Made by a program: the position numbers and the translations under genes. DNA of 23,438 nucleotides from an uncultured Selenomonadales bacterium (GTDB taxonomy: Bacteria; Bacillota; Negativicutes; Selenomonadales; Selenomonadaceae), in NCBI GenBank assembly GCA_937915725.1, contig CALGGV010000219.1, forward strand, positions 1 through 23,438. The letters run 5' to 3'. The first letter of the stretch is position 1. Every line of letters starts with the position of its first letter. Below the pieces are notes generated by a model. That model ran no database searches. It was not told the origin of the DNA and was given only the letters and a program-made list of their open reading frames with translations. Positions 17,101 through 23,438 of this stretch are shown one piece after another.

Positions 17101-17545
17101 CGTAATATTTCAGAGAATTTGGCGCGTCGCCGGCGTAACGATAAGCATGCCCCAAAATATTATAGATCATCATTTTAGTTAATAAATCTAAGCCGGGCAA
17201 AGTCAACGCCTTTTCGGAATATTGAATACAGCCGCCGTAATCCTGCTTTAAATCGCAAACGCGGGAACGCAAAAATAACCTATAGGGTGTCGGCGGAAAT
17301 TTTTTTTCAAGGTAAGTTACGGCTTTATCTGCCTCGTCACGTTTGCTGTAGTCAACGCAAATTGAGGCGATTTTTTCAGCAACGCCTACATCATCTGTTT
17401 CAAGTTCGGAAAGAGCTTTTACAATTTCCATAACTTTAGCCTCATCGTGAACTTTGTTATGATAATGTATTAATTCTTCCATTAATTTTGCAGTTTTTTT
17501 CCTTTTCTTATCAACGTCTTTTTTATTTACTTTTATTTTGCGCAT
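14141..17545 (-). CDS. Two-module TPR/SPINDLY O-GlcNAc-transferase-like glycosyltransferase (GT41)
   Basis: A 1134-residue cytoplasmic protein made of two similar halves. Each has a TPR-like helical region (about 35-180 and 595-765) and a complete GT41/OGT-like catalytic region (about 223-580 and 774-1130). In both halves the expected active-site positions remain: H235 and H306 (DLSGHT) with K401 in module 1; H787 and H859 (DLAGHS) with K953 in module 2. The sugar-nucleotide loop also remains: DTFPYPGGGTTCDALYMGLPV (473-493) and DSYPYVGGSTTFDALYMGVPV (1025-1045). The K equivalents are my alignment by eye. Such enzymes put a sugar on Ser/Thr of cytoplasmic proteins, often flagellins or surface proteins; the acceptor here is unknown. 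ATG with GGAGG upstream. First gene of the minus-strand series, with its own promoter and leader hairpin. Confidence 0.88.
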   Translation of the reverse strand: MRKIKVNKKDVDKKRKKTAKLMEELIHYHNKVHDEAKVMEIVKALSELETDDVGVAEKIASICVDYSKRDEADKAVTYLEKKFPPTPYRLFLRSRVCDLKQDYGGCIQYSEKALTLPGLDLLTKMMIYNILGHAYRYAGDAPNSLKYYELSAKEDPNAITDPNLRTYVDKIQHEDYSNFLFSLHNVNVSREKMFEEIYGFNKLFDHVEKFVHDPATHPRHEKLRIGYIGPDIRRHVVAFFSYAFYKCYDKSRFEVYLYAKNKEDNVTQDFIKSADHYRNILFDPPMVAAKKIKDDEIDILVDLSGHTANNVMPVVAHKPAPIIISAIGWFNTTGFKPIDYFMVDKYTDPVGLNEKFFSEKMLRLQHSHFCYMFHDNPLIINPAPCTKNGYITFVSFNNFTKVTDEALRVWAKIVNAVPKSKLYLKGKAFRDKYGIDAALKRIQDAGLSLDQLIYEPDENKYLHKYALADIALDTFPYPGGGTTCDALYMGLPVITLVQERHNSRFGYSLLMNCGLGELCAFSEEEYIQKAVDLANDWDRVREYHLTIRRKMEESPVMNDMIYMGEVEDAYIKIFDAWRNGEELPEFPQDAPPVTEEQAEFYYKRAQDYMQTKAILNEGVIQNPTHLKRALYNLMLARQADKKHDIEILVFIAVCRDKLLDYAGAYEAICAAGRAIYQGGHDISEFTNSFLAQYHNLQAKLDLYNGNPQSAVDNYYKAAQFEESFKGKCDALDSALLSLHFTNISSADLAAAHFEYQKLLENIKPYTEYHKRAGKIKIGYVSGDFRKHALFTLAYGLIASHNKNKFEVTCYSLNPYDDIYTNLIKKQVANFVDVKNLSYAELAEKIHSDKIDVLIDLAGHSSGNVLPVFAYKPAPLQISGIGYMSTTGMKEFDYFITDEIVDPPGEHDKFFTEKLLYFPSQFCYAMREDVPQPQYAPCTKRDYVVFGTICRYEKINEDMLLIWKQILERVPKSILLMRAQKLVSNTTTDQLYERMKKLGYNMDRVVFQPAVDNYMAELLHLDVILDSYPYVGGSTTFDALYMGVPVVTFYGEKRSTRFGLSILKQLGLEGLAVPIDSPQDYIERAVGLANDVGALDALHKNLRVMMQKAPNIRPGMYARFLESKIEQFLNEKFNA

Positions 17546-17606
17546 TTATAAACCTCCAAAAAACTTTCTTGCAAAATAATTATCGATAATTTATAATAAA
17601 AATCAA

Positions 17607-17636
17607 GAGGCAACCGATTTTGAAAGTCGGCTCCTC
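17607..17636 (-). terminator. Leader hairpin with T-rich tail upstream of the glycosyltransferase (attenuator or terminator)
   Basis: On the minus strand GAGG...CCGA...TCGG...CCTC forms a two-part stem with a small internal loop, followed at once by TTGATTTTTATT. It lies between the probable promoter (17678-17686) and the glycosyltransferase start, so it could end transcription early (attenuation). It could equally be the terminator of the small membrane-protein gene just upstream. Confidence 0.5.
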
Positions 17637-17677
17637 CAAAAACTCATATTGTATTTGAAGACTTGCTAACGGCGGCT

Positions 17678-17686
17678 ATTATAGCA
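17678..17686 (-). promoter_or_regulatory. Extended -10 promoter for the glycosyltransferase operon
   Basis: On the minus strand TGC-TATAAT is a perfect extended -10 element. No good -35 box lies 17 bases upstream, which extended -10 promoters can do without. The -10 lies inside a short palindrome (GCTAT-A-ATAGC) and between arms AACGGC/GCCGTT, so a repressor site here is possible. A weaker alternative (TTGATT, 16 bases, GATAAT) lies nearer the gene. Confidence 0.5.
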
Positions 17687-17726
17687 TAAGAATTGCCGTT
17701 TAGGGTAGTTTTTTTTTTGCGAAAAA

Positions 17727-17918
17727 TTATTTTCCGCGCTTTTTTAGAAAACTTAAGACAACAAATCCCAGCGCAATACCGCCTATAATGTAAACGTCGT
17801 ATTCTTTGAAAAAAGCGTCGGAGCCGTCGCCCGTCCACTTTATGTAAATTGCAATTACCACCGCAATTACTACAAGCACGTTTGAAATTTGACGCGCCCG
17901 CTTTTTGAAAAAATCCAT
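17727..17918 (-). CDS. Small two-span membrane protein
   Basis: A 63-residue protein with a basic amphipathic start (MDFFKKRARQ), two hydrophobic segments at about 12-28 and 43-58, a short acidic loop and a basic end (KKRGK), the layout of a hairpin membrane protein with both ends inside. AAGGTG lies 8 bases before the ATG. I do not recognise a family. The good ribosome binding site and membrane topology favour a real gene, but the short length leaves doubt. It is divergent from the YgbA-like gene. Confidence 0.55.
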   Translation of the reverse strand: MDFFKKRARQISNVLVVIAVVIAIYIKWTGDGSDAFFKEYDVYIIGGIALGFVVLSFLKKRGK

Positions 17919-17930
17919 TGCCTTTACACC

Positions 17931-17959
17931 TTGCTTTTATTTTTGTCAACGCTTAAAAT
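17931..17959 (+). promoter_or_regulatory. Candidate promoter of the YgbA-like gene
   Basis: TTGCTT (17931-17936), a 17-base spacer, then TAAAAT (17954-17959; 5 of 6 to TATAAT), about 40 bases before the ATG. A TTGACA on the minus strand in the same interval has no matching -10 at a useful distance. Confidence 0.4.
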
Positions 17960-17997
17960 GTACGAAGTTTAAACTCGAAAGGAGTTATTTTTAACCA

Positions 17998-18489
17998 ATG
18001 GGAATACTTGATAAATTGAAAAAAATTCTTCCAAAACGTAAGGAACCGGAATTAAAAAATAATGTACCGAAAGAAAAAGAAAATATCCGCAAAACTTTTG
18101 GCGTCTATTGCAACGCTAATCACGGTACAACCGACAATAAACTTTGCCCTAAATGTACCGCGCTTTTAACAACCGTAATGTTAAAAATTCAACGTTGCCC
18201 CTATGGAATTTCTAAGCCAATTTGTGACGCTTGCGAAACGCCCTGTTTCGGCGAAAATCCTACAAAAGAATTTAGAGCTATAATGAAGTCCGGACAGAAA
18301 AAAATGCTCCTCTCTCACCCTTTAATGGCGGTTAAACACAAAATCGCAAGTCTCGGCGTGGAATACGCCAAAATGCAACGTGATAAAAAATCTACCGAAA
18401 AACAAAAGGCTCAAGAGGAAAAAGTTAAATCTAAATTGGCAAGTGCCACACGTTCACCGAAAAAATCCAATAAACGTAAGAAAAAATAA
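17998..18489 (+). CDS. YgbA-like cysteine-rich protein (nitrous oxide-stimulated promoter family)
   Basis: A 163-residue cytoplasmic protein. Residues about 34-120 match the family known in E. coli as YgbA: VYCNANHGT (37-44), LCPKC (49-53), RCPYG-x-SKPICDAC (66-79), C83, and MLLSHPLMAVKHK (103-115). Seven conserved-type cysteines (38, 50, 53, 67, 76, 79, 83) suggest a metal or Fe-S centre. YgbA belongs to the nitrosative-stress response in enterobacteria; the mechanism is unclear. The last about 45 residues form a basic Lys-rich tail (ends KKSNKRKKK), unusual for the short family. AAAGGAG is 13 bases from the ATG, longer than ideal, but an in-frame stop just before rules out an earlier start. 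It ends 2 bases from the convergent EAL gene. Confidence 0.82.
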   Translation: MGILDKLKKILPKRKEPELKNNVPKEKENIRKTFGVYCNANHGTTDNKLCPKCTALLTTVMLKIQRCPYGISKPICDACETPCFGENPTKEFRAIMKSGQKKMLLSHPLMAVKHKIASLGVEYAKMQRDKKSTEKQKAQEEKVKSKLASATRSPKKSNKRKKK

Positions 18490-18491
18490 TT

Positions 18492-20192
18492 TTAAACTTG
18501 CGTAGCCAAAGAATCGTATTTATCGAAAAGTGCAACAAAATCTTTGACTGCAAGCGGCTTTGAAAAATAATATCCTTGAATGTCAACAGAACCCATATTT
18601 GTAATATAGTCAAGTTGCGTTTGAGTTTCGACGCCTTCAGTTACAACGCCCATTCCCAATTCACGCGCAAGCCCAATTATCATCAAAAGAATTGTCCGTG
18701 CCCTTTCAGAATGTTCAATTTCACGCACAAACGCCATATCGACTTTCAAAACGTCAATATCAATATTTTTCAGCATATTCAATGAAGAATAACCGGAGCC
18801 GAAATCGTCCATTAAAATTGGAAAACCATTTTCTTTGAACTGATTAATAATTTTTATAAGTTGTTGCGGATTATCAGTGTAAGCACTTTCTGTAACTTCC
18901 AATTTCAACATCCACGGCTCAAGGTCGTATTTCTTCAAAAGATTCAGCAGGAAAATTAATAAATCATAACTGTAAAAATTAAGCCGTGAAACATTAACTG
19001 AAACCGGCACAATTTTTTTGCCTGCGTCTAATCTGCTACGCAAAAATTTGCAAACTGTTTCCCAAACAAATCTGTCAAGTTTGACGATAAAGCCGTTGCG
19101 CTCAAAAACGGGGATAAAATAGCCGGGGCTAATCATTCCGCTTTCAGGGTGAAACCAACGCACTAACGCCTCTGCACTTACAATTTCATTTGTTTCCGGG
19201 CGATAAATTGGCTGAAGGAAAATTGTAAATTGATTGTCTTTCAGCGCAAATTCCATATCGCGTACAATCATTTGTTCCTTCAACATTCTTTCACGCATTC
19301 CAACGTCATAAAAATTATAGCGGCGAGCGTAATTGCCCTTGATTTTGTTCAACGCCATTGACGCACGGTCGCACATTTGGTCTACCGGTAAATTCATATC
19401 GATAACCGGATAAACGCCGGCGAAAAATAAAATATTGTGGCTAATTCCGAGTGTGCGAATTGTATCATCAATTTCTTTTATCAGCCTGTCCATATCAAGT
19501 GTATCTTGTGGCACACACAATACAAAATGATCTGCCTCAATTCTGCCGGAAACTCCAACTTGCGGATTGATTTTTTTCAGAAAATAAGAGGCGGCAGTTT
19601 TCAAAATCAAATTGCCTGTTTCAGTGTGAAATAAATCGTTGACAACTTTAAAACAGCTAATATCAAGGTAAACAATGCAGTATTGAACTTCGGGGTTATC
19701 ATGAATCAATTTAGCGGCTTTTTCGTAAAAAGTTTCACGGTTATAAAGCCCGGTAAGTGAATCAATTTCAATGTAGCGATTCATTTCGCTAATTCTTTTA
19801 TCTTTTTCTGCCTGTTGGCTGTGGGCGATAACATTTCTGATTCTGCAATTTATGATAATTTCGCTGAAGGGCGTGGTAATAAATTCAGTTGCGCCAAGTT
19901 CCATTGCAAGGGATACGCTGTCTAAATCGCCGTAAGTAACTATTGCAAGTATGGGGATATTTTTATAGCGGCTGTCCTGCGCGAGATTTTTTAAAAAGTC
20001 TAAGCCGTCCATAATTTGAACATTAAGCGCGACTATAACGAGTTCAATTTTGTGATTCGTCAAAATATTGAAACATTCATATTCGTTATCGGCTGACATT
20101 ATCGAATATTTATCCTTTACAATATTTTTAAAATCATCTTGAGTATTTTTGTCTGCGCCTGCCAAAAGTATTATTGGTAAAACTTTTTCCAT
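18492..20192 (-). CDS. REC-GGDEF-EAL protein: probable c-di-GMP phosphodiesterase with degenerate REC and GGDEF domains
   Basis: A 566-residue soluble protein with three domains. The receiver (about 5-125) lacks the phosphate-accepting Asp (Ala55 at that place in 'IVALNVQIMDG') and the conserved Lys before Pro (Thr107 in ITTPF). The GGDEF domain (about 140-295) keeps DSLTGLYNR, but its signature reads EADHF (219-223), so cyclase activity is unlikely. The EAL domain (about 310-555) looks complete: EAL at 341-343, N400, E432-x2-E435, DDFGSGYSSL (462-471), KVD (483-485), EGVE (519-522), QGYYFSKP. It should hydrolyse c-di-GMP to pGpG, lowering the level of this second messenger. ATG with GAGG 7 bases upstream. 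Divergent from the FIST hybrid kinase, 413 bases away. Confidence 0.93.
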   Translation of the reverse strand: MEKVLPIILLAGADKNTQDDFKNIVKDKYSIMSADNEYECFNILTNHKIELVIVALNVQIMDGLDFLKNLAQDSRYKNIPILAIVTYGDLDSVSLAMELGATEFITTPFSEIIINCRIRNVIAHSQQAEKDKRISEMNRYIEIDSLTGLYNRETFYEKAAKLIHDNPEVQYCIVYLDISCFKVVNDLFHTETGNLILKTAASYFLKKINPQVGVSGRIEADHFVLCVPQDTLDMDRLIKEIDDTIRTLGISHNILFFAGVYPVIDMNLPVDQMCDRASMALNKIKGNYARRYNFYDVGMRERMLKEQMIVRDMEFALKDNQFTIFLQPIYRPETNEIVSAEALVRWFHPESGMISPGYFIPVFERNGFIVKLDRFVWETVCKFLRSRLDAGKKIVPVSVNVSRLNFYSYDLLIFLLNLLKKYDLEPWMLKLEVTESAYTDNPQQLIKIINQFKENGFPILMDDFGSGYSSLNMLKNIDIDVLKVDMAFVREIEHSERARTILLMIIGLARELGMGVVTEGVETQTQLDYITNMGSVDIQGYYFSKPLAVKDFVALFDKYDSLATQV

Positions 20193-20224
20193 ATCGTCGC
20201 CTCATTTCCAAAAATCTTTGCATA

Positions 20225-20253
20225 ATATTAACACTTTGAAGAATTTTTCACAA
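20225..20253 (-). promoter_or_regulatory. Weak promoter candidate for the EAL gene
   Basis: On the minus strand TTGTGA (20248-20253), 17 bases, TAATAT (20225-20230), each box 4 of 6. An overlapping TATTAT offers a better -10 without a -35. The region is AT-rich, so support is modest. Confidence 0.3.
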
Positions 20254-20295
20254 CAAAATTATTTTCGTGATTCTGCGGTAATTTTTTTATTGAAA

Positions 20296-20334
20296 TTTTT
20301 TAAAACTATTTTTTAAAACTATTTTTTGAAAATA
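20296..20334 (+). repeat. Three tandem 13-mers
   Basis: TTTTTTAAAACTA occurs twice in exact tandem (20296-20308, 20309-20321), followed by a copy with two changes (TTTTTTGAAAATA, 20322-20334). A period of 13 bases does not keep one DNA face. It could be simple slippage. Confidence 0.7.
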
Positions 20335-20338
20335 CGGC

Positions 20339-20363
20339 TTTTCTTTCTTTAGAAGAAAGAAAA
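20339..20363. repeat. Perfect hairpin TTTTCTTTCTT / AAGAAAGAAAA
   Basis: An 11-bp perfect inverted repeat with a TAG loop. It is followed by ACCCTACCAAAAGAAAGAA, which partly repeats the right arm. Confidence 0.75.
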
Positions 20364-20383
20364 CCCTACCAAAAGAAAGAATC

Positions 20384-20524
20384 GTCGCCCGCCTGTGTTT
20401 TTCGCGTTTAGCTTTTCAAAAATTTAAAATTCCAGCCGCGTTTTCTCACGTTACCGAAATTTGTAGGTTACAAGCAAAAACGGAGTGCGGCGGGCGACCT
20501 CCAACTCTATAAAATCCCGTTTTT
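20384..20524. repeat. Large imperfect stem-loop with competing arms
   Basis: GTCGCCCGCC (20384-20393) pairs perfectly with GGCGGGCGAC (20489-20498), and inside them GTTTTT (20397-20402) pairs with AAAAAC (20476-20481). The same A-rich strand, AAAAACGG (20476-20483), can instead pair with CCGTTTTT (20517-20524), a stem ending in a T-run on both strands. Within the loop TTGTA-GGT-TACAA forms a small hairpin. The mutually exclusive pairings resemble an attenuator, but the predicted kinase promoter lies downstream of it. Confidence 0.6.
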
Positions 20525-20554
20525 TAATTTTCTATTACAGCTTTTTTAATATCT

Positions 20555-20584
20555 TTTCCATAGCTCAACAAAATATGGTATAAT
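20555..20584 (+). promoter_or_regulatory. Promoter of the FIST hybrid kinase
   Basis: TTTCCA (20555-20560; 4 of 6), an 18-base spacer, and a perfect TATAAT (20579-20584) preceded by TGG, an extended -10. The transcript would start just before the AAGGAAG ribosome binding site at 20591. Confidence 0.6.
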
Positions 20585-20605
20585 TCGTTTAAGGAAGTGA
20601 ACGAG

Positions 20606-23438
20606 TTGAAACAAATTACATACAAAATAAAAAGTTACAACGATTTTCAAAGATGGATTGACGAAATTAAATCAAGCGACGATTATAAAAATTCAAAAAC
20701 CGTTTTGTTTAAGGCTATGACGGCGCAAATTTTGGACGAAGATTCAAAAACTATTTACAGGGAATTAAAAAATATTTTTCCTAAGGCAAAAATTGTCGGC
20801 GTCTCAATGACGAATTTTGCAGTTAAAAATTTTTCAAATGACAACAGCTCCGGCGAGTGGATAAATCGTTTTAAAAACTGGCTTGAAAATTATGTTTTAA
20901 TCACGTGCTGTTTTTTTGATTCTTCTGACATAACCATATTTGAAGTTGATTCAAGTGAAGTTGATAATCTTACTGCTTTTACCATAGGGTTAAATGAAAA
21001 ACTCCAACAAATTCCAAATTTGAAAGGCGTTGAAGTTTTATGCGCCGGTCACAAAGAAAGAGTTGCTCCTTTTCTTGAAATGCTATCTTTTGAATTGGAA
21101 GATATTCCATTTTTTGGAATGGAGGCAGGAAATGTTGAAACTGAAGATATTAAATGCAAGTACAAGCGCACAATTCAAGCGGTAACAAATAAGGGCGTTT
21201 CACAATACATTATGGGCGAACGTTATCACGATTGCGGCGTAATTTTAATTGCATACAGCGGCGAAAATTTGCGCGTTAAAGCAGAATATAATTTTGGCTG
21301 GAGAGTTCTCGGTAAAGAAATGACTATTACTGAAACTTTGGGAATTAACGGCGTTGCAAAAATTGACGGCGTCCCCGCCATTGACATTTACAAAAAATAT
21401 TTGAACGTTGAACCGAATGAATTTTTATTGTTGAATGTTTTTGATTTTCCGTTTGTTGTTAATCGAGGCGGCTTGCCTGCGTCACGTATAGCCGGAATTT
21501 ATGATGAGGCAGGGCGGCTTTATTTTACCGGCGATGTTAGGCAGGGTGAAAAAATTCGTTTAAGTTACGGCAACCCTGAAGAAATTTTGCAGGAAACGTG
21601 GGAAACTTCAGAAAGAATGCGCCAATTTGAACCGCAAGCGATTTTTGCTTACATTTGTGGCGCACGTACAGCTTTTTTGGGTGATGATGCACAGCGTGAA
21701 ATTAAAGATTTTTCAAGGATAAATTCTGAAACTTCATATTGTTTCGGCGCGGGCGAAATTTATAAATATCAAGGCAAAGGCGGGCAACTTGCCACCGCAC
21801 TTGTAACTGTTGGAATGCGCGAAGGCGACCCTTGCCGCTGTTATTCAATTTTTACGCCGCAATTTGAAAAAAATTCAAAAAGTCCTACCGTGCCACTCTC
21901 AAAACGCCTTGCCTCATTTCTTAACGCCGTTGCTAACGATTTAAAAGAATCTAACGCAAAATTCAAAGAGGCGGCTCTTGCCGCAGAGGCAGCCAATAAA
22001 TCTAAATCGCAGTTCCTGTCCAACATGAGCCACGAAATACGCACGCCCATTAACGCAATTTTGGGAATGAATGAAATGATTTTGCGCGAGGCTATTGCGC
22101 CAAATATTATTGAGTACGCCGAAAATATTCGCACAGCCGGAAATACTTTGTTGGGAATTGTCAACGATATTCTGGACTTTTCAAAGATTGAGGCGGGCAA
22201 AATGGAAATTATCCCCGTCGAATATTCGCTAAGTTCCCTTTTGAATGATTTAGTTAATATGATTCAAAAACGCGCCGAAAATAAGGGCTTGACTTTTTAC
22301 ATTAACGCAGATGAAAATTTGCCCAGTGAACTTTTTGGCGACGAAATACGAATTAAGCAAATTGTTACAAATATTTTAACAAACGCCGTAAAATATACCG
22401 AAAAGGGCAGTGTAACTTTGACTGTCAGCTTTACAAAAATTGCCGAGAATAAAATTAAAATTTTCTTCAGCGTCAACGATACGGGAATTGGAATTAAACC
22501 TGAAGATATTAAAAAATTGTACAGCGCGTTTGAAAGAATCGAAGAAAAACGCAACCGCACAATCGAAGGTACGGGCTTGGGAATGAATATCACGCAACGT
22601 CTTTTGGCAATGATGGGCAGTGAATTGAATGTTGAAAGTGTTTATGGCAAAGGTTCAAATTTTAGTTTTGAAATTGAACAAAAAGTTGTAAATTGGCACG
22701 AACTCGGCAACTTTGAAGAAAATTTCCGCCACGCTTTAAGCCAACATAAAAAGTACCGTGAAAAATTTACCGCGCCCAATGCAAAAATTTTAATCGTAGA
22801 TGATACGGTTATGAATTTGACTGTTGTTAAAGGACTTTTGAAACAGACAAAAATTAAAATTGACACGGCGGACAGCGGCTATGAATGTTTATCTATCGTC
22901 ACGAAAAATAAATATGATATAATTTTTTTAGACCACAGAATGCCCGGTATTGATGGGATTGAAACTCTTCACAGAATGCAGGAAATGCACAACAATTTAA
23001 ATCAAGATACGCCTGTAATTTCTTTGACGGCAAATGCAATTAGCGGCGCACGCAAGCAATATATTGACGCGGGCTTTCAAGATTATTTGACAAAACCTAT
23101 TGACAGCGCAAAACTTGAGGAAATGATAATTGAATATCTGCCGCCGGAAAAAGTTTTGGCAGTCGATGAAAATTCTGCAGTCGAAGAAAATATTTCTGAA
23201 GAAACTTTGCCGGAATGGTTGAAAAATCTTGACAGCTTGAACATTGCGGACGGCTTGAAAAATTGCGGCAGTGTTGATTCATACCTTGACGCGCTAACAG
23301 TTTTTGCACAATCTGTCATTTCCGGTGCGAAAGAAATTGCCAATTTTTATAAGTCTTCAGATTGGAAAAATTATACAACTAAGGTACACGCGCTAAAAAG
23401 TTCTGCGCGAGTCATTGGCGCAAATGAACTTTCAGAAA
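20606..23438 (+). CDS. FIST-domain hybrid sensor histidine kinase (FIST-HisKA-HATPase-REC-HPt), 3' end outside window
   Basis: An open frame of 944 codons without a stop to the window edge. Domains by my translation: FIST N and C sensor region (about 1-400; includes a GWRVLGK stretch and a YICGARTAFLG stretch), a coiled linker, and HisKA with the H-box FLSNMSHEIRTP (phospho-His476). The HATPase has N-box N593, DTGIGI at 625-630 and EGTGLGM at 654-660. The receiver has acidic pair D732/D733, acceptor D776 (FLDHRMPGIDG) and K830. An HPt begins near 870 with H928 in HALKSSA. All phosphorelay residues are present. No membrane segment is seen, so it is probably cytoplasmic; FIST domains are thought to bind small ligands such as amino acids. 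The start is TTG with AAGGAAG 8 bases upstream. The partner regulator is not in the window. Confidence 0.92.
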   Translation, partial: MKQITYKIKSYNDFQRWIDEIKSSDDYKNSKTVLFKAMTAQILDEDSKTIYRELKNIFPKAKIVGVSMTNFAVKNFSNDNSSGEWINRFKNWLENYVLITCCFFDSSDITIFEVDSSEVDNLTAFTIGLNEKLQQIPNLKGVEVLCAGHKERVAPFLEMLSFELEDIPFFGMEAGNVETEDIKCKYKRTIQAVTNKGVSQYIMGERYHDCGVILIAYSGENLRVKAEYNFGWRVLGKEMTITETLGINGVAKIDGVPAIDIYKKYLNVEPNEFLLLNVFDFPFVVNRGGLPASRIAGIYDEAGRLYFTGDVRQGEKIRLSYGNPEEILQETWETSERMRQFEPQAIFAYICGARTAFLGDDAQREIKDFSRINSETSYCFGAGEIYKYQGKGGQLATALVTVGMREGDPCRCYSIFTPQFEKNSKSPTVPLSKRLASFLNAVANDLKESNAKFKEAALAAEAANKSKSQFLSNMSHEIRTPINAILGMNEMILREAIAPNIIEYAENIRTAGNTLLGIVNDILDFSKIEAGKMEIIPVEYSLSSLLNDLVNMIQKRAENKGLTFYINADENLPSELFGDEIRIKQIVTNILTNAVKYTEKGSVTLTVSFTKIAENKIKIFFSVNDTGIGIKPEDIKKLYSAFERIEEKRNRTIEGTGLGMNITQRLLAMMGSELNVESVYGKGSNFSFEIEQKVVNWHELGNFEENFRHALSQHKKYREKFTAPNAKILIVDDTVMNLTVVKGLLKQTKIKIDTADSGYECLSIVTKNKYDIIFLDHRMPGIDGIETLHRMQEMHNNLNQDTPVISLTANAISGARKQYIDAGFQDYLTKPIDSAKLEEMIIEYLPPEKVLAVDENSAVEENISEETLPEWLKNLDSLNIADGLKNCGSVDSYLDALTVFAQSVISGAKEIANFYKSSDWKNYTTKVHALKSSARVIGANELSE

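Larger units (their letters stand above)
20193..20605. other. 413-base gene-free region with repeats and strong inverted repeats
   Basis: I find no convincing reading frame here. It holds promoter signals at both ends, three tandem 13-mers (20296-20334), a perfect 11-bp hairpin (20339-20363), and a larger folded block (20384-20524) with GC-rich arms in AT-rich DNA. The GC-rich arms differ from the surrounding composition, which suggests a dispersed repeat element or an RNA gene. Confidence 0.6.

Noticed and set aside
16424..17182. A 252-codon open frame on the plus strand.
   Set aside because: It lies fully antisense within the glycosyltransferase, which has clear conserved motifs; composition explains the antisense frame.
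17612..17632. On the plus strand CCGAT-TTTGAAA-GTCGG looks like the anticodon arm of tRNA-Ser(UGA).
   Set aside because: No acceptor stem, D-arm, variable arm or T-arm (GGTTCGAATC) is found around it. On the minus strand it fits a hairpin with a T-rich tail better. A tRNA remnant is possible but not supported.
17644..17949. A 101-codon minus-strand frame overlapping the small membrane protein.
   Set aside because: It has no family resemblance; the alternative frame has a good ribosome binding site and clear membrane segments.
20597..20599. GTG as an alternative start of the FIST hybrid kinase.
   Set aside because: It overlaps the AAGGAAG ribosome binding site, leaving no spacing; the TTG at 20606 has an 8-base spacing.

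Overview
The window is AT-rich DNA from a low-GC bacterium. It most resembles an anaerobic member of the Negativicutes (Selenomonas/Veillonella-like Firmicutes). This is an inference from the order spoIID-queA-tgt-yajC with secD-secF nearby, strong Shine-Dalgarno sites, a short Firmicute-type SecD, a very large SPINDLY/OGT-like glycosyltransferase and many two-component and c-di-GMP proteins. I see no rRNA, complete tRNA, CRISPR array, transposase or integrase.

Layout. At 1-1288, on the minus strand, are the first codons of secF and a complete secD with its own promoter. At 1438-5544, on the plus strand, is a tandem pair of exported TPR proteins (12 and 16 repeats) that are clearly paralogues. 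From 17545 down to 5728 runs a long minus-strand series of closely packed or overlapping genes: a two-module OGT-like glycosyltransferase, spoIID-like, queA, a GHKL ATPase, an unrecognised protein, a DUF6339-like protein, tgt, yajC, a small toxin-fold-like protein, a CPCC zinc-ribbon-like protein and 5-formyltetrahydrofolate cyclo-ligase. Beyond it are a small membrane protein (minus), a YgbA-like cysteine-rich protein (plus), a REC-GGDEF-EAL protein (minus), a 413-base structured intergenic region, and a FIST-sensor hybrid histidine kinase (plus) that runs off the window end.

How the genes work together. QueA and Tgt are the two queuosine tRNA-modification enzymes, and YajC/SecD/SecF are accessory subunits of the Sec translocon. 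This housekeeping cluster has been opened in three places. A three-gene GHKL-ATPase module sits between queA and tgt. A toxin-like/CPCC gene pair follows yajC. The TPR tandem, on the opposite strand, separates the yajC part from secDF. The GHKL module is the best candidate for an undescribed system. It has overlapping start and stop codons, a family look seen in defence-type ATPases, no recognisable nuclease or helicase, and it is spliced into a housekeeping operon. Its function is not proven by the sequence.

The right end is signalling. One protein is probably a c-di-GMP phosphodiesterase whose receiver and GGDEF domains have lost key residues. Divergent from it is a FIST-HisKA-HATPase-REC-HPt hybrid kinase with an intact phosphorelay. 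Several starts are non-ATG (secD GTG; yajC, spoIID-like and the hybrid kinase TTG), each chosen because a good ribosome binding site fits.
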